Part shown: in pieces, positions 1-13,014 of the stretch | Layout: every line of letters begins with the position of its first letter | Numbering within the stretch: position 1 is the stretch's first letter | DNA from: Cristatella mucedo | Taxonomy: Eukaryota > Bryozoa > Phylactolaemata > Cristatellidae | Direction: 5' to 3' | Assembly (NCBI GenBank): GCA_009760855.2 | Contig: WPIO01000019.1 | Location: 4,052,501 to 4,116,500 of the forward strand | Length of the DNA: 64,000 bases | Made by a program: the position numbers and the translations under genes | The notes under the pieces: model-generated | Told to the model about the DNA's origin: nothing | Seen by the model: the letters and a program-made list of their open reading frames with translations, nothing else | Databases searched by the model: none

Positions 1-1394
1 GCTTTAGGTGGGGCAATGCTTGGTGAGTGAAGGCAGCTTTGAACAGCCACAGTTTTGGTCTAGCTAGGTCCTTTTTAAAAAAGCCCGCCGATGATAAAAT
101 ATGCATCAGGGTTTTCACATAACCAGAAGTTTTCATGTTCAGCCAAACATCTGTCGTTGCCATCGTATTTACATTACATGCTCGATATGACTTGATGCTT
201 TTGCATTATTTGGGGCACACGTGGTGGACCAAAGTACACGCCGAAAAGTGCAGCCTTACTCGATGACCGTGACCAAGAGTAACTGATTGGCTCGGAGGTA
301 AAGTATAAGATTTACAGCTGCCACAGCTCTAACCTACTTGGTGGTGTAAGCTAGAGCGATTCCAATTTGCATTTGTCTTAGAGACAGCAATTCTGAACCG
401 GGATAAGTGACTAAGCTAAAGCCACAGCCACAGTTAGTTACTATGGATACGGTTGAGATCCTGTGCATTCTTGAGCCTTAATGTCTGCCACAGTTCATTT
501 CAACACCAGCAAGCAAACTCACTGAAAGCAAGATTTGAATACTTTAGGAATCATTAGTTTTGCAGAAATATATACTAACTACATAATAAGAAATAAGATG
601 CAAATGCGTCTGAACACAAAGCAGAACGTATTTAGTGCAGCCCCAATCCGAAACTGATAGTGAAGTTTGGAGGGTCAAGGAAAAGAATTAGCCTTATCAG
701 CCTTAGAGGGTGAACCACGAAGTCCGTATCCACCCCCAATTTCGGCAGCTGCATTTCAGCTTGCCAGCAGCAAGCGCTAAAAGCAAATGATCTTTGACTC
801 AAAATACAGCTACGATTTCGCAAGATGACAACACGGACAATGTGATTATGCTGATTGCATTGATGGCAGCAACATCCTTGATAAACAATTGGTCTGCACC
901 GTGTCTTTAGGCTACTGTCATAACTAGTTCTTCTCTGGAAACGGATTGCGGTACTCGGCCCCCTCGCCACAGCTGTCTACACTTAGTTTATGAGACAAAT
1001 AAATATAGGCAGCAGTCTTGTTAACCAGGACTTTATCAGCTCACTATAGCTTCATTAAATCTCATTTTCTGAATCGAAAACTTCTCAAACCATTGCGGGC
1101 ATAAAGTTCATAAAATACCTGGGTGTTGGAATCAATCGGCATGTCAGAGTTCTGTTTTAGTACTAAATTTCATGGGGCAGAACAATGTCATTCCCAGAGC
1201 TTTGCTGAACGGATTGATATTTTTTTTCACTGTGCTATGCAAGAATGATCTCTGTGCCATGTTTTAGTAACTTTACATAAATGCATGTAGTATGCTATTG
1301 TTTCTTAATCAATCGGGGTTCATGTGTTGCTTGGTCGGTATAATGTGCACTCGCACACTTGGCTATCTGTGCTCGCTTGCAATGTTACTAAGTA
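1..1394. other. No recognised feature
   Basis: I see no coding region, repeat family or RNA gene here. A 112-codon frame on the minus strand (632-970) has no recognisable motif and no supporting context, so I do not call it a gene. Confidence 0.5.
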
Positions 1395-2965
1395 ATGATA
1401 ATAATGCACTTGATAAAGTGCCCTCAGAGAACTCAATCTCTTTCTAGGTGTTTTACATTTGTTTCAAAGGAAACACAAACGAGTGGTGAGTGGTATCATG
1501 CTTTATAAACAACATGAATAACATGGTTAAGGGTCATCCACAGGGCCAGCATGCTAGTGTGGTTAGTGGCAGTATGCAACAGTATCAGCACGCATAAGCA
1601 CATAAAGGACGAATCACAGGGACCCACTAAATGCTGTTATAAATAGATGCATTTTCAATTTCTTTTTAAATGTGGTCAAGTCAGGGGATGTCGTGATGCA
1701 AGTCAGGAGCGAGTTCCAGGCTGTGGGAGCATACAAACTAAATGCACGGTCTCCAAAAGATTTGAGGTTTGTACGAGGTATAGATAAACAGTTTCCGAAA
1801 ACCGGGAGGTACGATGCTTGGCCTGGTGGGGGAGTAGATCTGAGAGATAGGCTGGAGCCAAAGAATGAAGGGACCGAAAAGTGAGTGACAAAACCTTGAA
1901 GTCAATCCATCGCTTGACTGGTAGCCAGAGCAGGTCGGCGAGAGGTGGTGTGATGTGGCAACTGCGACACTCACGACAGACAAGGCTAGCTCCAGAGTTT
2001 TGCACCAGTGGTAAGCACCTGATTGCTCACACTGGTAGACCAGCAAGCAGTGAGTTACAGAAGTCAAGACGTACGGGATGTCACAAATGCATGGACCAAC
2101 TTAGATGTGGTATCCCTGTCTAAACAAGCCCGAGATTGAGCAATGTTATGCAGCTGAAAGTAGGCAGACTTGACTGTGGAGCTGATTTGGTCGTCTAACG
2201 AGAGGTCACTTTGGAACATGACACCTAGATTTCGAGCTGATTCAACAGGAGATATGCTGGCAGAGCCAGTTTTGAGCGTCAGCCTTTCCAATTTGTGAAT
2301 CACACTGGGTTTGCCCATAACTAGTAAGCTAGTTTTATCATCGTTTAGTTTTAGAAAATTTGCTGCCATCCATGTGCGGATGTCATGAATACATGCAGCA
2401 AGTGAGTTGAGAGAATTCGAGGTGCTCGAAGGCTGGGAGGGATCAAAGCAAAGGTACAACTGAGTGTCATCCGCATAGAAGTGAAAGCCTAGATTGTGCT
2501 TGGCAATCACATCGGCAAGAGTGAGAGTATAAACCGTGAAAAGAACCGGACCAAGCACGGAGCCCTGAGGTCTCCCATATTTCAGAGGTTCCTCATACGA
2601 TCTTTGACCAATCACATCAATACTTTGGAGTCTCCCACTGAGATAGGGCTTAAACCACCGCAGAGCAGTGCCAGTGATGCCCAGGCGAGATGAGAGGCGC
2701 TCAAGAAGGACTCGGTGATCAATAATATCAAAAGCTGCCGAAAGATCGAGCAAAACAAGCAGAGATACTCTACCCATGTCTGCATTTCTAAGTAGGCCGT
2801 TGTACACCCAAAGCTATGCTAACTCTGTGGAGTGATTAGCTCTAAAGCCAGACTGGAACTTACAAGCAAGGTTTGAACTTTTAACATATGAGCTAATATA
2901 TAATTTAGCTGCTCTTTAAGGAGGTAGCTGCTGTCCACCACAGCACGGCTGCTAAGGTTGAGCAA
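1395..2965 (-). mobile_element. LINE1 copy A (CR1/L2-type non-LTR retrotransposon, 5'-truncated)
   Basis: This is the best preserved 3' half of the main LINE family of the window. Reading on the minus strand it holds reverse-transcriptase motifs, a C-terminal tail ending in LFITAFSGSL and a stop at 1614-1616, then a 3' UTR of about 220 bases. The UTR ends in the hairpin ACCTAGAAAGAGATTGAGTTC...GGGCACTT and a short AT-rich tail with ATTATTATC. A 3' hairpin followed by a short microsatellite is typical of the L2 clade. The endonuclease half is missing. The frame is broken near 2065, so the copy is dead. Further copies of the family occur throughout the window. Confidence 0.88.
1614..2965 (-). 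pseudogene. LINE1 reverse transcriptase (frameshifted, truncated)
   Basis: The longest intact frame (2064-2807, 247 codons) covers the RT palm: motif A LDLSAAFD (residues 20-27), motif B RPQGSVLGPVLF (79-90), motif C FYADDTQLY (110-118, YADD at 111-114), and a following KLNDDKTSLLVMG motif. The frame can be followed upstream to about 2965 (FQSGFRANHSTE) after a frameshift. Downstream of 2065 it continues in other frames as a thumb/C-terminal region (SCHITPPLADLLWLPVK, DFKVLSLTFRSLHSLAPAYL) and ends in TTFKKKLKMHLFITAF. The catalytic aspartates are present, but frameshifts abolish the full product. In a live element the protein would nick target DNA and reverse-transcribe its own RNA from the 3' hairpin. 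Confidence 0.88.
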
Positions 2966-3334
2966 ATATTGCCACTGCATCTCCTCACCTCTATGCTATC
3001 TCCACGAGCATAATCAGCATTGCATAATGACGCGAGTGGCAAGCTTATAGTTATCGAAATATGTTAGGCAACTACAACTTTCATATCTCTATGTCCATTA
3101 TCTGAGGCACTAACTGCATGAGCACATGTAACCCTATCGTAGCACTTTCAAAAGAAACAGCAACGCTAAGTTATTCTAGTTATCGTATTTATACTGTATT
3201 TATACTGTATTTTAAACCGTATCTGAACAGCACTACATTTATCTAGTTAAATGAAAATAAACATCGAATTTTGAGGAAGTAGAATAATTCAACCAGTTCA
3301 ACTCTTGAGAATAATATCATTGACAATGCTGCCA
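2966..3334. other. No recognised feature
   Basis: AT-rich spacer between two LINE1 copies in opposite orientation. No motif recognised. Confidence 0.5.
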
Positions 3335-3779
3335 CCTACTTTTAGGTCCATTCATTCTCTGGCTTCAGACTACCAGTCAGAACTACTCCCCCACCGGATA
3401 ATGAATCGTACAAGCTGCAGTTCTAACTCAAATCAGTTAGCCATACCGCATACGAACCTCAAAGCTGTTGGAGACCGTGCCTTTACTTCGTATGTTCCCA
3501 AAGCCAGAAACTCACTACCGATGCACGCCATAACGTCCTCTGACACGGCTGCATTTAAAAGGAAGCTTACAGCACTCCTTTTTATTACAGCATGTAGTGG
3601 GTGTTCGTGATTAATCCTTCGTGTGCATATACCTGCTTACACTGTGCCTGCTGCTTTCGGATGTTACCACCAATCATTTGGTAATGCTTTCTATACAGCA
3701 CCTGTAAAGTGCCTAGAAAGAGATTTAGTTATCCGAGGGCACTATACAATTGTACTATGATTACTATGATGTTATTATG
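3335..3779 (+). mobile_element. LINE1 copy B, 3' end
   Basis: Codes the last part of the LINE1 protein (PTFRSIHSLASDYQSELLPH, then AVGDRAFTSYVPKARNSLP and FKRKLTALLFITACSG) with a stop at 3608-3610. The 3' UTR follows, with the hairpin core GCCTAGAAAGAGATTTAG...GGGCACTATACAA near 3711-3749. The copy is strongly 5'-truncated, as is usual for LINEs. Confidence 0.82.
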
Positions 3780-4210
3780 TAAGCACCGTGACAACAGAGA
3801 GCTAAATCTTTTAGTAGGTAGGCACTTTGCATATGCTATGAAGAAACCAGGTAAATAAGGTTAGTGATAAGCTACCCAGTTTCAGAAAGCATAAGAAAAC
3901 TTGAAATGACGTATCAAATGCTGGTAGGAACAACTGCTCCTATAGCCTATTTTTTATCTTGTCAAGCCATGAGACGTTGTGACGTCAGTCGCGAGTGAAT
4001 TCCAGGCCTTGGAAGCATACGAACTAGAGGTAGGGTGTCCAAAGAATGCGGTCGGTTCGAGGCACAGCTGAACGACTTGAGTAGGAAGAGCAGGTGGCAC
4101 GTTGCACGATGCCTGATAAGAGAGCAGTTCTGATAGATTAGCTGATACAATGGAACGAAGAGAGCCTGAAAGTAAGCAAAAAACACCTTAAAGTTGATAC
4201 ACCGCTTGAT

Positions 4211-4690
4211 GTAATGTATATCCGCCTGTAACTCCACAAAGCCATAACGACTACGTGGGTGTTACGCAGGAGAGTTTTGTCTAGCACTGTGACAGCCTTG
4301 GCGACATTCTCGGTAGCCAACCGACTTCATTGCACGAAACAAAGAGAAAGTTGGGACGCATTGCAGAGTCAGGAGAGCAGTTGAGGTAGTGAGTAGCATG
4401 GAAGTAGCAGCTCTGGAGCACTGAAAAGGATGAGCCATAGTCGGCAGTAAGTGAGTAGTTGTCGTTGCGTAAGAATTGTGGAAGCGAGTTCCACAGTCTA
4501 GGACCTACAGAGCTAAAGCTTCTGTTGCCAACGGTCTTTAAGCCGCAGACTGGAACAGCTAATTTATTGTCCACACATGACCTGAGGGTGCAAACAGGCT
4601 GAAACTGGTGCATCGGTTCAGCTACGTATGAAGGAGCCAAGCCGGGGCAAGCCTTGTGGGTCAGTGTAAGAACTTTGCTCTGTATAGATC
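4211..4690 (-). mobile_element. LINE2 copy inserted in LINE1 copy C
   Basis: A second CR1/L2-like LINE family. The minus strand translates as VLTLTHKACPGLAPSYVAE, then LAVPVCGLKTVGNRSFSS, PRLWNSLPQFLRNDNYS. This is the usual C-terminal RT-downstream region of such LINEs. The 3' end has the family signature TGGAGTTACAGGCGGATATACATTACAT. LINE1 sequence flanks it on both sides in the same orientation, so LINE2 inserted into an older LINE1 copy. Confidence 0.75.
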
Positions 4691-5270
4691 AGAGGCAAGT
4701 GTACGTAGGTGAGAAGTTGTTTAATGTGGCGTCTGCAATGCTTACGACAGACTACCACGGGTGCAGTATTTGGCACAAACTGTTGTAGCCTCACTGCATG
4801 GACCTGAAGACGTCATTACAGTGAGTTACACTAGTCGAGGCAGACTGAGCTGCTGATCTTGACGTGGTATCGTTTTCAAAGCAGGTCTACATTTTTGAAA
4901 TGTAACATAACTGTAGGCAAACCTGAATTTGGAGCAGATTTGATCGACTAGTGACAGGTCTCTTAGAAGAGAAGGCCTAGATGTCGTGCAGATTATGCAC
5001 AATATACCTTTGCAGAGCCCTTTTAAAGGGTTTAGTTTTCGAATTTCGGACACCAAATACGTTTGCCCATAGCTGGTTAGTTCCTTTTAACATCGACAAA
5101 AAACTCTAACAGTTAGCTGCAGCCAAAGTGCGAAAGCAAAGCAATGCACCCAGAACGAGTTGACAGAGTTTGATTTGCTGAAAGGCTGGGAGAAGTGAAA
5201 GCATGAGTTCAGCTGTACATCCTAGGCATGAAGTAAAATAATAGATTATGCTTAGTTTTTACATTGACTA

Positions 5271-5272
5271 GA

Positions 5273-5309
<37 letters not shown>

Positions 5310-5324
5310 CAAGAGAGAGAGAGA

Positions 5325-5393
<69 letters not shown>
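5271..5393. repeat. (GA)n microsatellite inside LINE1
   Basis: About 123 bases of nearly pure GA (CT on the coding strand of the LINE). It lies where copy A has the short seed CTCTCACTCT (coding TLTL), between RT motifs B and C. It adds a Ser-Leu run to the frame. The long SL or RE open frames here are a consequence of the array and not genes. Confidence 0.95.
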
Positions 5394-5394
<1 letters not shown>

Positions 5395-5480
5395 GCTTAT
5401 ACAAATTGCAAAAAAGCATTGGCTAAACACAGAGCGCTGGGGTACCTTGTACTTACACATTTCCGTGGATGATTGATGAT

Positions 5481-6597
5481 TCCAAATCACTTGCATAGCA
5501 GCCGTGAAACATGACAAGAGATTGAGTCACCTACCAATTAGGTTGACTGCCTGAGGTCTACAGATATGATTGATTGCTTTCTCTACATCCTCCTAACAAA
5601 AATATCCTTGAGGATAGCCCATAAGGATATTGGCAATTTCTAAGCCTAGTTACGGTTGGGGTACGTCGCTGCCATATGCACTGTTGTGTTATAGCAATAA
5701 AAGCCTTGGTTAGAAGAACTTAGACCAACGTAAGTTCATAAATGGTTTCAATTTCCTAAGCAGTTTGGCTGTGTAGGGGTATGAGAAATTGTGTGTAATA
5801 ATATAATATATAATTATCAGTCTCCCTGTACCCGGCTTTTGCCCTAACAACTGGTTGGCCAAGAAATCTATAAGCAATGTAATGAAAGTGCCATTTAGCT
5901 CTCATTAAGGTAATAGCTCGTAGAGTAGTAGTAGGATATCGTTGGGTTCGAACAGCATCCTGCATCCTGCAGACACTGGGTGGCTGACATTATACACGCA
6001 CTGCCTCCAAGCTTCATATCATCTACACAGTCAATGAAGAAAACTGGGTGGATTCCGCAAACAATGAATGTGCCATACGTGCATCCCAACACACGTATGT
6101 CACTACTGACTTGGTAGCCTGGGTTTACAAATGGGAAAGAGCCGGAGCAGTTTGCATATACAAATGTAAATGATGAAACTCACTCTCACGTATGAAACTG
6201 AAAATTGAATTAAAAAATAATTTAATGTTAAAGTAAGCTCGAATGTCAAGTAAACTGAGGTCACTGCTGATTTACTAGCAGGTGCTGACTATTAAGAGGA
6301 GACCCGAAACGAATGTAAATGCTAATAGATCCACTCTCACAGCTGAAAATTAAATTTCACTGGAAAAAGGCAAGAATTGAGAAATCCCCAAAAAAAGTGA
6401 GAAAACCAAACTTTACTCGCCATAGATCCAGAACAACGAAGAGCGAAACGAGTAGAATAGTTCTGAAAGCAACCAGAAAAAGAATAGCAGTAAAAGCCAA
6501 CTGCCGGTGCACTGCCAAAACTCAACGGAAGCGTGATTTTCATCAAACAGAAACAGTAGATATTGTTTTAATTTTTTTAACCACAAGTTTTTTCTTC
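5481..6597. other. No recognised feature
   Basis: Mostly AT-rich sequence. Short open frames on both strands overlap each other and show no recognisable domain. Confidence 0.45.
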
Positions 6598-6690
6598 TAA
6601 TAATAATAATAATATAATTCATCTGTATAGCACTCTAAGAGAACTTAATCTCTACTCAGGTGCTTCATCGGCGTTTCTACACATAGAAGG
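6598..6690 (-). mobile_element. SINE1/LINE-type 3' tail
   Basis: On the minus strand: ACCTGAGTAGAGATTAAGTTC...TAGAGTGCTATACAG followed by an (ATT)n-like run. The GAGTAGAG form of the hairpin resembles the SINE1 tails more than the LINE1 tails. No SINE head is visible next to it, so this is an isolated tail or a heavily truncated element. Confidence 0.6.
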
Positions 6691-9299
6691 AGCTGCAAAA
6701 TATTCCCCGTCAGTAGGGCTTGATCGTAAACTAGGTCAGAGTAGACACATTGGTCTGCCTTTAAAAATTAAGCTAGAGTCATCCGTGAATGTTCATAGGT
6801 ATGGGATGATTGTGTAGTGTTATCGCACATCTGCTCTCCTATTACATCACTCACACGTTCATCTGCTTCCTATTACAGATCACTCCTCCTCTATCCTCAT
6901 TGCAAACACCTGTTCACAAGTCTGCGTGCACTAGCAGAAGTATGTTTTGCTCAGAATAGATGTTCCTACGTAGTTCAGCTACCATATTGCAATGCCAAAG
7001 TAAGGTCAGTTGATTCGACAGCCTCATGTAAATATTAGCAGGAGAGCTGCTTGTAGAGAGGTCCTTAGTACAGAATCGCTTGCTCTAGGACTCAAGCTAG
7101 CATTCGTGGCTACACGTGGCTCGTGATAGGGTAGCATTAATCGTTGGGCTGGCTAAGCCTGATTGTCAGAACTCTAGCATGGGCTGCTCAAAGCAATCGG
7201 CCAGGTTACACCAACCAAAAGGAGCCTCATCCAAATCATCCTAGGGTAGCAGTATTTCTAATGAAACCAAACGTTGAAAACCACTGGATTTCCTTACACT
7301 ACCGTGTGATGCATGGACAAAAGCTCTCAGCTGTCCTTGCCAAAAAAATGTATTTTAATTTTTTATGGTTATTTTTTGCGTAACGCATTTTCTCCCTCCT
7401 GGCAGTCGGAATTAAAATTAAGCCTCGTGTACAAATGCGCCGGTGAATGTAAACGTTATGTTGTGCAGATGATTATTGGCATTTCCACAAGCAGAAGTGT
7501 TATTTTCTAGCAAGTTACTTATCCCACGAAAAACTGTAAATGTTCTAAATTATGTGCTGGAATCAGGATGCAGAATCCGGAGACACTAATGGCACCTGAC
7601 GTTGTAAAAACAGGGAGCTCACAGCTCGTTAAAACAGTTCCAAACACGGTCACCACTTTCCAAACACTTGCACGTCAAATACTTGGAGAGTCCGAGGGCT
7701 CATAGCAGCTGCTTACAGCCACTTACACCCTAACCCGGCCTACCAAACTACAGGAAGTCTGCAAGTCTACTTGAAAAGTTTCGCAGCCCAGTAATCCCAC
7801 AGGAGGAGCTGTTTACAATGTAGAAGCATACCCAACTTAGCTGATTCCACGAGGCAGCAGCAGCTGTCATCACTTTCATTAAGGCTCACACCAAAAGCTG
7901 AATCGTCAGAATTCACTTCGGATCCTGACTTGTGCCGATGTCTTTGGAAATAAGATGGCCTCTTGAGTCGTGTGGACGTTTATAGAAATCTGGCAAATGC
8001 GATAGAAAGCCCGAACAAAGCGAACAAGTCGTTGTGGGGACACAGTGGCCCCACCGTTTCCTTAAGCCACGCGATGCCCCCCATGCTGCCCTTACGTGCT
8101 ACGCTCGTGACTTTATCATTCTCAGCACTGCCCAATCGTCCACTTATTCAGAAAATCTAAGGGCATGGACTCCCTGCCGTTCAATTGACGCACGTGCAGC
8201 GCCCAGATGTGTACACGTGTGTGCCGATACTAGCATTCGTGCAAAGATTTGGCTTTAGGGCATGGCTCAGAGAGGGGCCGGTTGGTTTTCCGTGGCACAG
8301 CGAGGAACTTTCAATTTTCTGTACTGCCACCAGCCTTTTAAACACAATGTTACACGGTTGAAAAATAAGGATGGCAGACAAGTCACTTGAATGTGTGCCA
8401 TATGCATCATGTAAATACAGAGGAAATCCTAAATTAGCAGAGATGAGGCATTGAGTGACATTAGCTTGCGTCGTTTCCAAGCGGCAGCCGGATATTTACT
8501 TTGCTTCCTCAAAACGTCCAGCGTTTCTTTAGTAGTTGTGTAACTTATTCCCATCAGCAGCAATGAAAGCGACCCTAGTGGCAAAAGTTCTAAACCCTAA
8601 ATACTTTCCTATGCAGAGTGCAGAGCTTCGACCAGATTTGCTGGTTCTCTACTCGTCAACGTTTTTGCTCCGTCCATGTGCCGAGCCCAAAGCAACTTAA
8701 TTCTAAACTGCCTTCGTTTGTGTTCAATCTCAAGCTTCGATTACTTTAGGATGTTGTTCACTTCGACGAAACATCGACAAAGCATCACTCAGACTCCGCC
8801 AGCCGATGCACTGTACTGCTGGGTCTTTTCCAGATACTGCTGGGCTTTCTTTCGTTGGTTTCAGTAGACTTACGTTACGATAAATCAATGCACATCTATG
8901 AAGCTGGTATTATCTCGTGAACGTGTGCAGTTGTCACATTCCGCTACTTCTCGCCGACATGTGTGATCCGCCTGTGTGACCATAGTGGTCCATCTAAATT
9001 TCACACCGCTCGTTTTACGTGCACTATTGGCAGCAGCAAATTTCCTCCAGCTGCGATTTGCTGCAGCCAAGATACAGGTGTGGATCAGCAATCACGAGTC
9101 TTCTTGAATTGATAATGCATGAATGAGCATCCACATCCAGGAGCAAAGTTAGCCCTGCTGGCACAGGTCAAACTGAAGTAAAGCTGCTTACAATAGGTTC
9201 ATGCTGTCGAGTTTCCTTGCCTTCGTGTACCGACTTAGTTCTGCAGGCTAACGAGGTTCGTCCGTGGGACAGGTGACAGCGATCTCTCTGTGGGCATAA
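6691..9299. other. No recognised feature
   Basis: About 2.6 kb without a domain or repeat I can name. A sequence near 7271-7290 (ACGTTGAAAACCACTGG) resembles the end of a hAT element, but no partner end was found. Confidence 0.4.
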
Positions 9300-9876
<577 letters not shown>

Positions 9877-11278
9877 CCGACCAATCACCAGTGCCGCAGG
9901 CTTTATTATAGATACTCTGTAGAATTGACTACGGCAGCTGTCTCACAGAAACTAGTGAAACTCACAGAACTGGTTCAAAGCGCACTATCCAATTGACTCA
10001 CACGTCATCACTCTTTTGCACCTATTCAGCATCATTCTACGTCTTCGTCTTGCATGAGCAGCTGGCATGGCTACCGGTGCCATTTTGGGAAAGCTCCCCC
10101 CTCTCTCCTGTCACAGCCCAGTGGCCGGTTGAAGGGCTTGCTTCGAAGCCTTTTACCACGTCGCTGTCGCCTGCGCTTGCGTTGGTAATGTTGGTAATAT
10201 CGTATTCCATGCAATGTTGTGCTCCGGCACCTGCCACCTGTTCGAGGCAGTCCTCCCTCTAGATTGCACTGCTCGAGGGAGGGGGCATTGGATCGAGAAT
10301 AAGCCAGCGGAAACACGCCCGAGGTAAGGGAGTCGGCGTATTCAGAGACCGTCGAATCGGCGGCACAGTTTGAGCACAGCTTTAGCAGCCTGGCAATGCA
10401 TGATGTGATCTGGTCCTACCTGCTCTGCGGGTCGCCGTGGTCGCAGCAGTTGTGGCAGCAGCCGTGGCGGCGGCAGCAGGCTTGAGCCGCTGCGCAGGTA
10501 CTCGGTCAGTCTTGACATTTTGATCGTGTGGTTCGTTGGTCAAGCCGACTCGCTCCTGCGTCCATGCATTGCCGACGGCCTCGGCCGCCGGACGCCGCAG
10601 CCTGGCGGCGGCCCACTTCTGTGCTCGCTGCTGTTGCAGGGTGGCTGGCTTGAGCAGCACTAGTCGCTGGCTAGTCGCTGCCTGGTTGAGCTGCTGCCGA
10701 TGACCAGCTGGGCACCAGGTGATATTGCCGTGGTACAGCTGCTGGCCCGGCAGCTGCGGCAGCCTGTAGGAGCTGGTCTGCCTGCTCGGATCCGACATCC
10801 TGAGAAGGTCAGCCAACACGAGGTGCCTGCAGAAAAAGAGAGGGGCATTACCTTGCTGCTGGCCTGCCTGAAAGCCGCTTGCAGGCAGGCTCGAGAGAGA
10901 GAGCGAGAGATTGGTGGCAGGATCCCTGAGCAATTGCTGAGTCTGCACTGCCAGATGGTGCCCTGTCGAGCTGATCGACTGCCCACCAGCTGACCTGGCA
11001 GAGTGCCGGCAGCTGGATCGCTGTGTCCAAGATCCAATCCGGCAGAAAACGTGTCGTGCACAACAGGCAGCAGTGGCAGTCACACGGCCTGCTCACTAGT
11101 ATATTGATTGCACGACGTGGCTGAGGCAAGGGGATCACCATTAAGAAGCCTGTTAGTTAACTAGCAAGTATCACAGCCTAGCTAGTGCTATCGATCTCAA
11201 TTTCCTCAGTGAAAGATCTACAGTGCGGCAGCTGACCCCCAGCGGATGCTGAAAGAACCATTTCCTGGTGTCAGGGGG
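9877..11278. other. CAG/CTG-rich DNA with a Gln/Ala-rich open frame; no identified gene
   Basis: The longest frame (minus strand, 10382-11083, 233 codons) is rich in Gln, Ala and Ser, contains a CT/GA run that gives LSLSLSS, and has frames on the opposite strand of similar quality. I see no domain. It could be an exon of a low-complexity protein, but composition alone explains the openness. Confidence 0.35.
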
Positions 11279-11540
<262 letters not shown>

Positions 11541-11784
11541 CAAGAAAAGAGAGCGAGAAGAGATTAGCAATTTATATCACAGACATGAGAGCATTGAAAT
11601 ACAGCTGGCTGTAGGATATTGGTGGCCAGTCGAAAAATCTTCATGGCAGCAACGACGTGTTGGCCCTGGCATTTGTATCCCCATGGATTTCTTACTAGTG
11701 CAGGTAGCGGCACAGCACGTGTTATATATACATCTCAGGCACCTGTAACTCACCAAGCGATGAGGGCTGAGAGATTGATATTCT

Positions 11785-12146
11785 TCAAGCAGCGCCATCA
11801 CAACAGTACTGACGCAGGCATGCTATAGCTGATACGGCTTTGGCGATTTTGTCAGACAGACTCTTTACGAGCTTGTAGTAGTGAGGGCACCCTGTGCACT
11901 TAGTCTGAGGTGCAAACTCGTCGAGCATGTCAGCTAGTGTCGTTTTGTAGCAATCTACGAATGATGAAAGGTCGTTATGAGGAGGATGGCACACATTCTT
12001 GACTGAATGAGATCTGCATGTGGTCAAATATGCAGAATTCTGTAATAATTGGGGATGATATCAAAGAAGTGCAAGCACACTACAGCTGGTGCCGCTACCG
12101 CGACTTTGTCAGGCAGACTCTTTATGAGCAAGCTTGTAGTAGCAGT
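11785..12146 (-). mobile_element. LINE endonuclease-RT linker fragment, with a partial duplicate
   Basis: The minus strand codes SSFVDCYKTTLADMLDEFAP followed by QTK, which matches the linker between endonuclease and RT domains of CR1/L2-type LINEs (pattern: L...YN.TL...LD.HAP.K). The segment 11838-11885 (TTTGTCAGACAGACTCTTTA, then GAGCTTGTAGTAG) is repeated at 12098-12146 with small differences, so part of the fragment occurs twice in the same orientation. The recognition rests on one motif. Confidence 0.5.
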
Positions 12147-13014
12147 TAGGCTCAGTGCAACGACTCTCTTCAATCGGCGCCGAAAGAGAGCTCACAGCAG
12201 CTCTGCTGCTTGCTGCTGGCATGCAGTAGCCTGGTCAGACGAAAGTCATATATGCAGTGTAAACCGGGTTGCATTAAAGGAATATTGCTCACAAGCCTAC
12301 TTGTAGTAGTGGCTTTAAGCCATCTCCAGTTCAAATTCAGTGATCCGCCTTCATAATAGCCTGGCGTTGCAGGAATATATAATTCATCTGTATAATGATC
12401 ATTAATGCTCCTAGCAGATGCTGTGGAGCTAATCAGGATGGATGAGATTCATCTTAAGAGTCTCGAATAGGCAGGACCAGTAAGAAATAAACTGCAACGA
12501 GCAATGTTACTATCGAGCCATAGTGGCTCGCATTCGTGCATGCAAGAGTGTATGGGTGCGAACGCTAATGCACGAGCATGCGTTATAGGGGCTAGCAAAC
12601 TTGCATGCAAACGTATGCATCCTTCACTCGAGATTCGGCTTTGCGGACGCCAAAGATAGTCGAGCAAGTCAATGACGTTGCCTAAGACGAGAGCCAACTT
12701 GAGGGTCTTGACAAAATTGAGTGTGGCAGAGAACAGGGCTGATTCATTGGCCCAAACTGCTTTTAAGCTCCTGTCAGCTCCGACTTGGCTCAATCGACCG
12801 ATCATGTCACCAAATGCGTCAGCAAGACTGCTCGGAAAAATTTAGCATTTTCAAAGTTATCATGCTGAAACAGGTTAAAGCAGAAAGCTAAATACGTAAA
12901 TACAAAGGTAAGTGTCCCATTCCCTTGAGATGGCATCAGAACGTTAAGGAAATTGAATACCCCAGGGCTGCTGTGGTACTTGCCCTGTATCATATTAAGG
13001 CTTTCGTGCTAAAA
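12147..13014. other. No recognised feature
   Basis: Frames on the minus strand (12449-12805 and 12802-12993) show no domain I can name. Confidence 0.4.

Larger units (their letters stand above)
3962..5480 (-). mobile_element. LINE1 copy C, split by LINE2 and by a GA array
   Basis: The minus strand carries LINE1 coding sequence in pieces. At 3962-4210 is the C-terminal region (RCINFKVF...). LINE2 interrupts at 4211-4690. LINE1 resumes to about 5480, corresponding to copy A from about 1950 to 2580. At 5394-5480 the translation PQRSVF...FF matches RT motif B (PQGSVLGPVLF of copy A), and 5209-5270 gives [11 protein letters not shown], matching IAKHNLGFHFY just before the YADD box. Between these lies the GA/CT array. 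The copy is dead through insertions, stops and shifts. Confidence 0.72.

Noticed and set aside
7262-7290. Second hAT-type terminus (ACGTTGAAAACCACTGG)
   Set aside because: No matching opposite end or 8-base target duplication was found nearby.
10382-11083. 233-codon Gln/Ala-rich frame as a gene
   Set aside because: No domain, open on the opposite strand too, and explained by CAG/CTG-rich composition. Left as unassigned.
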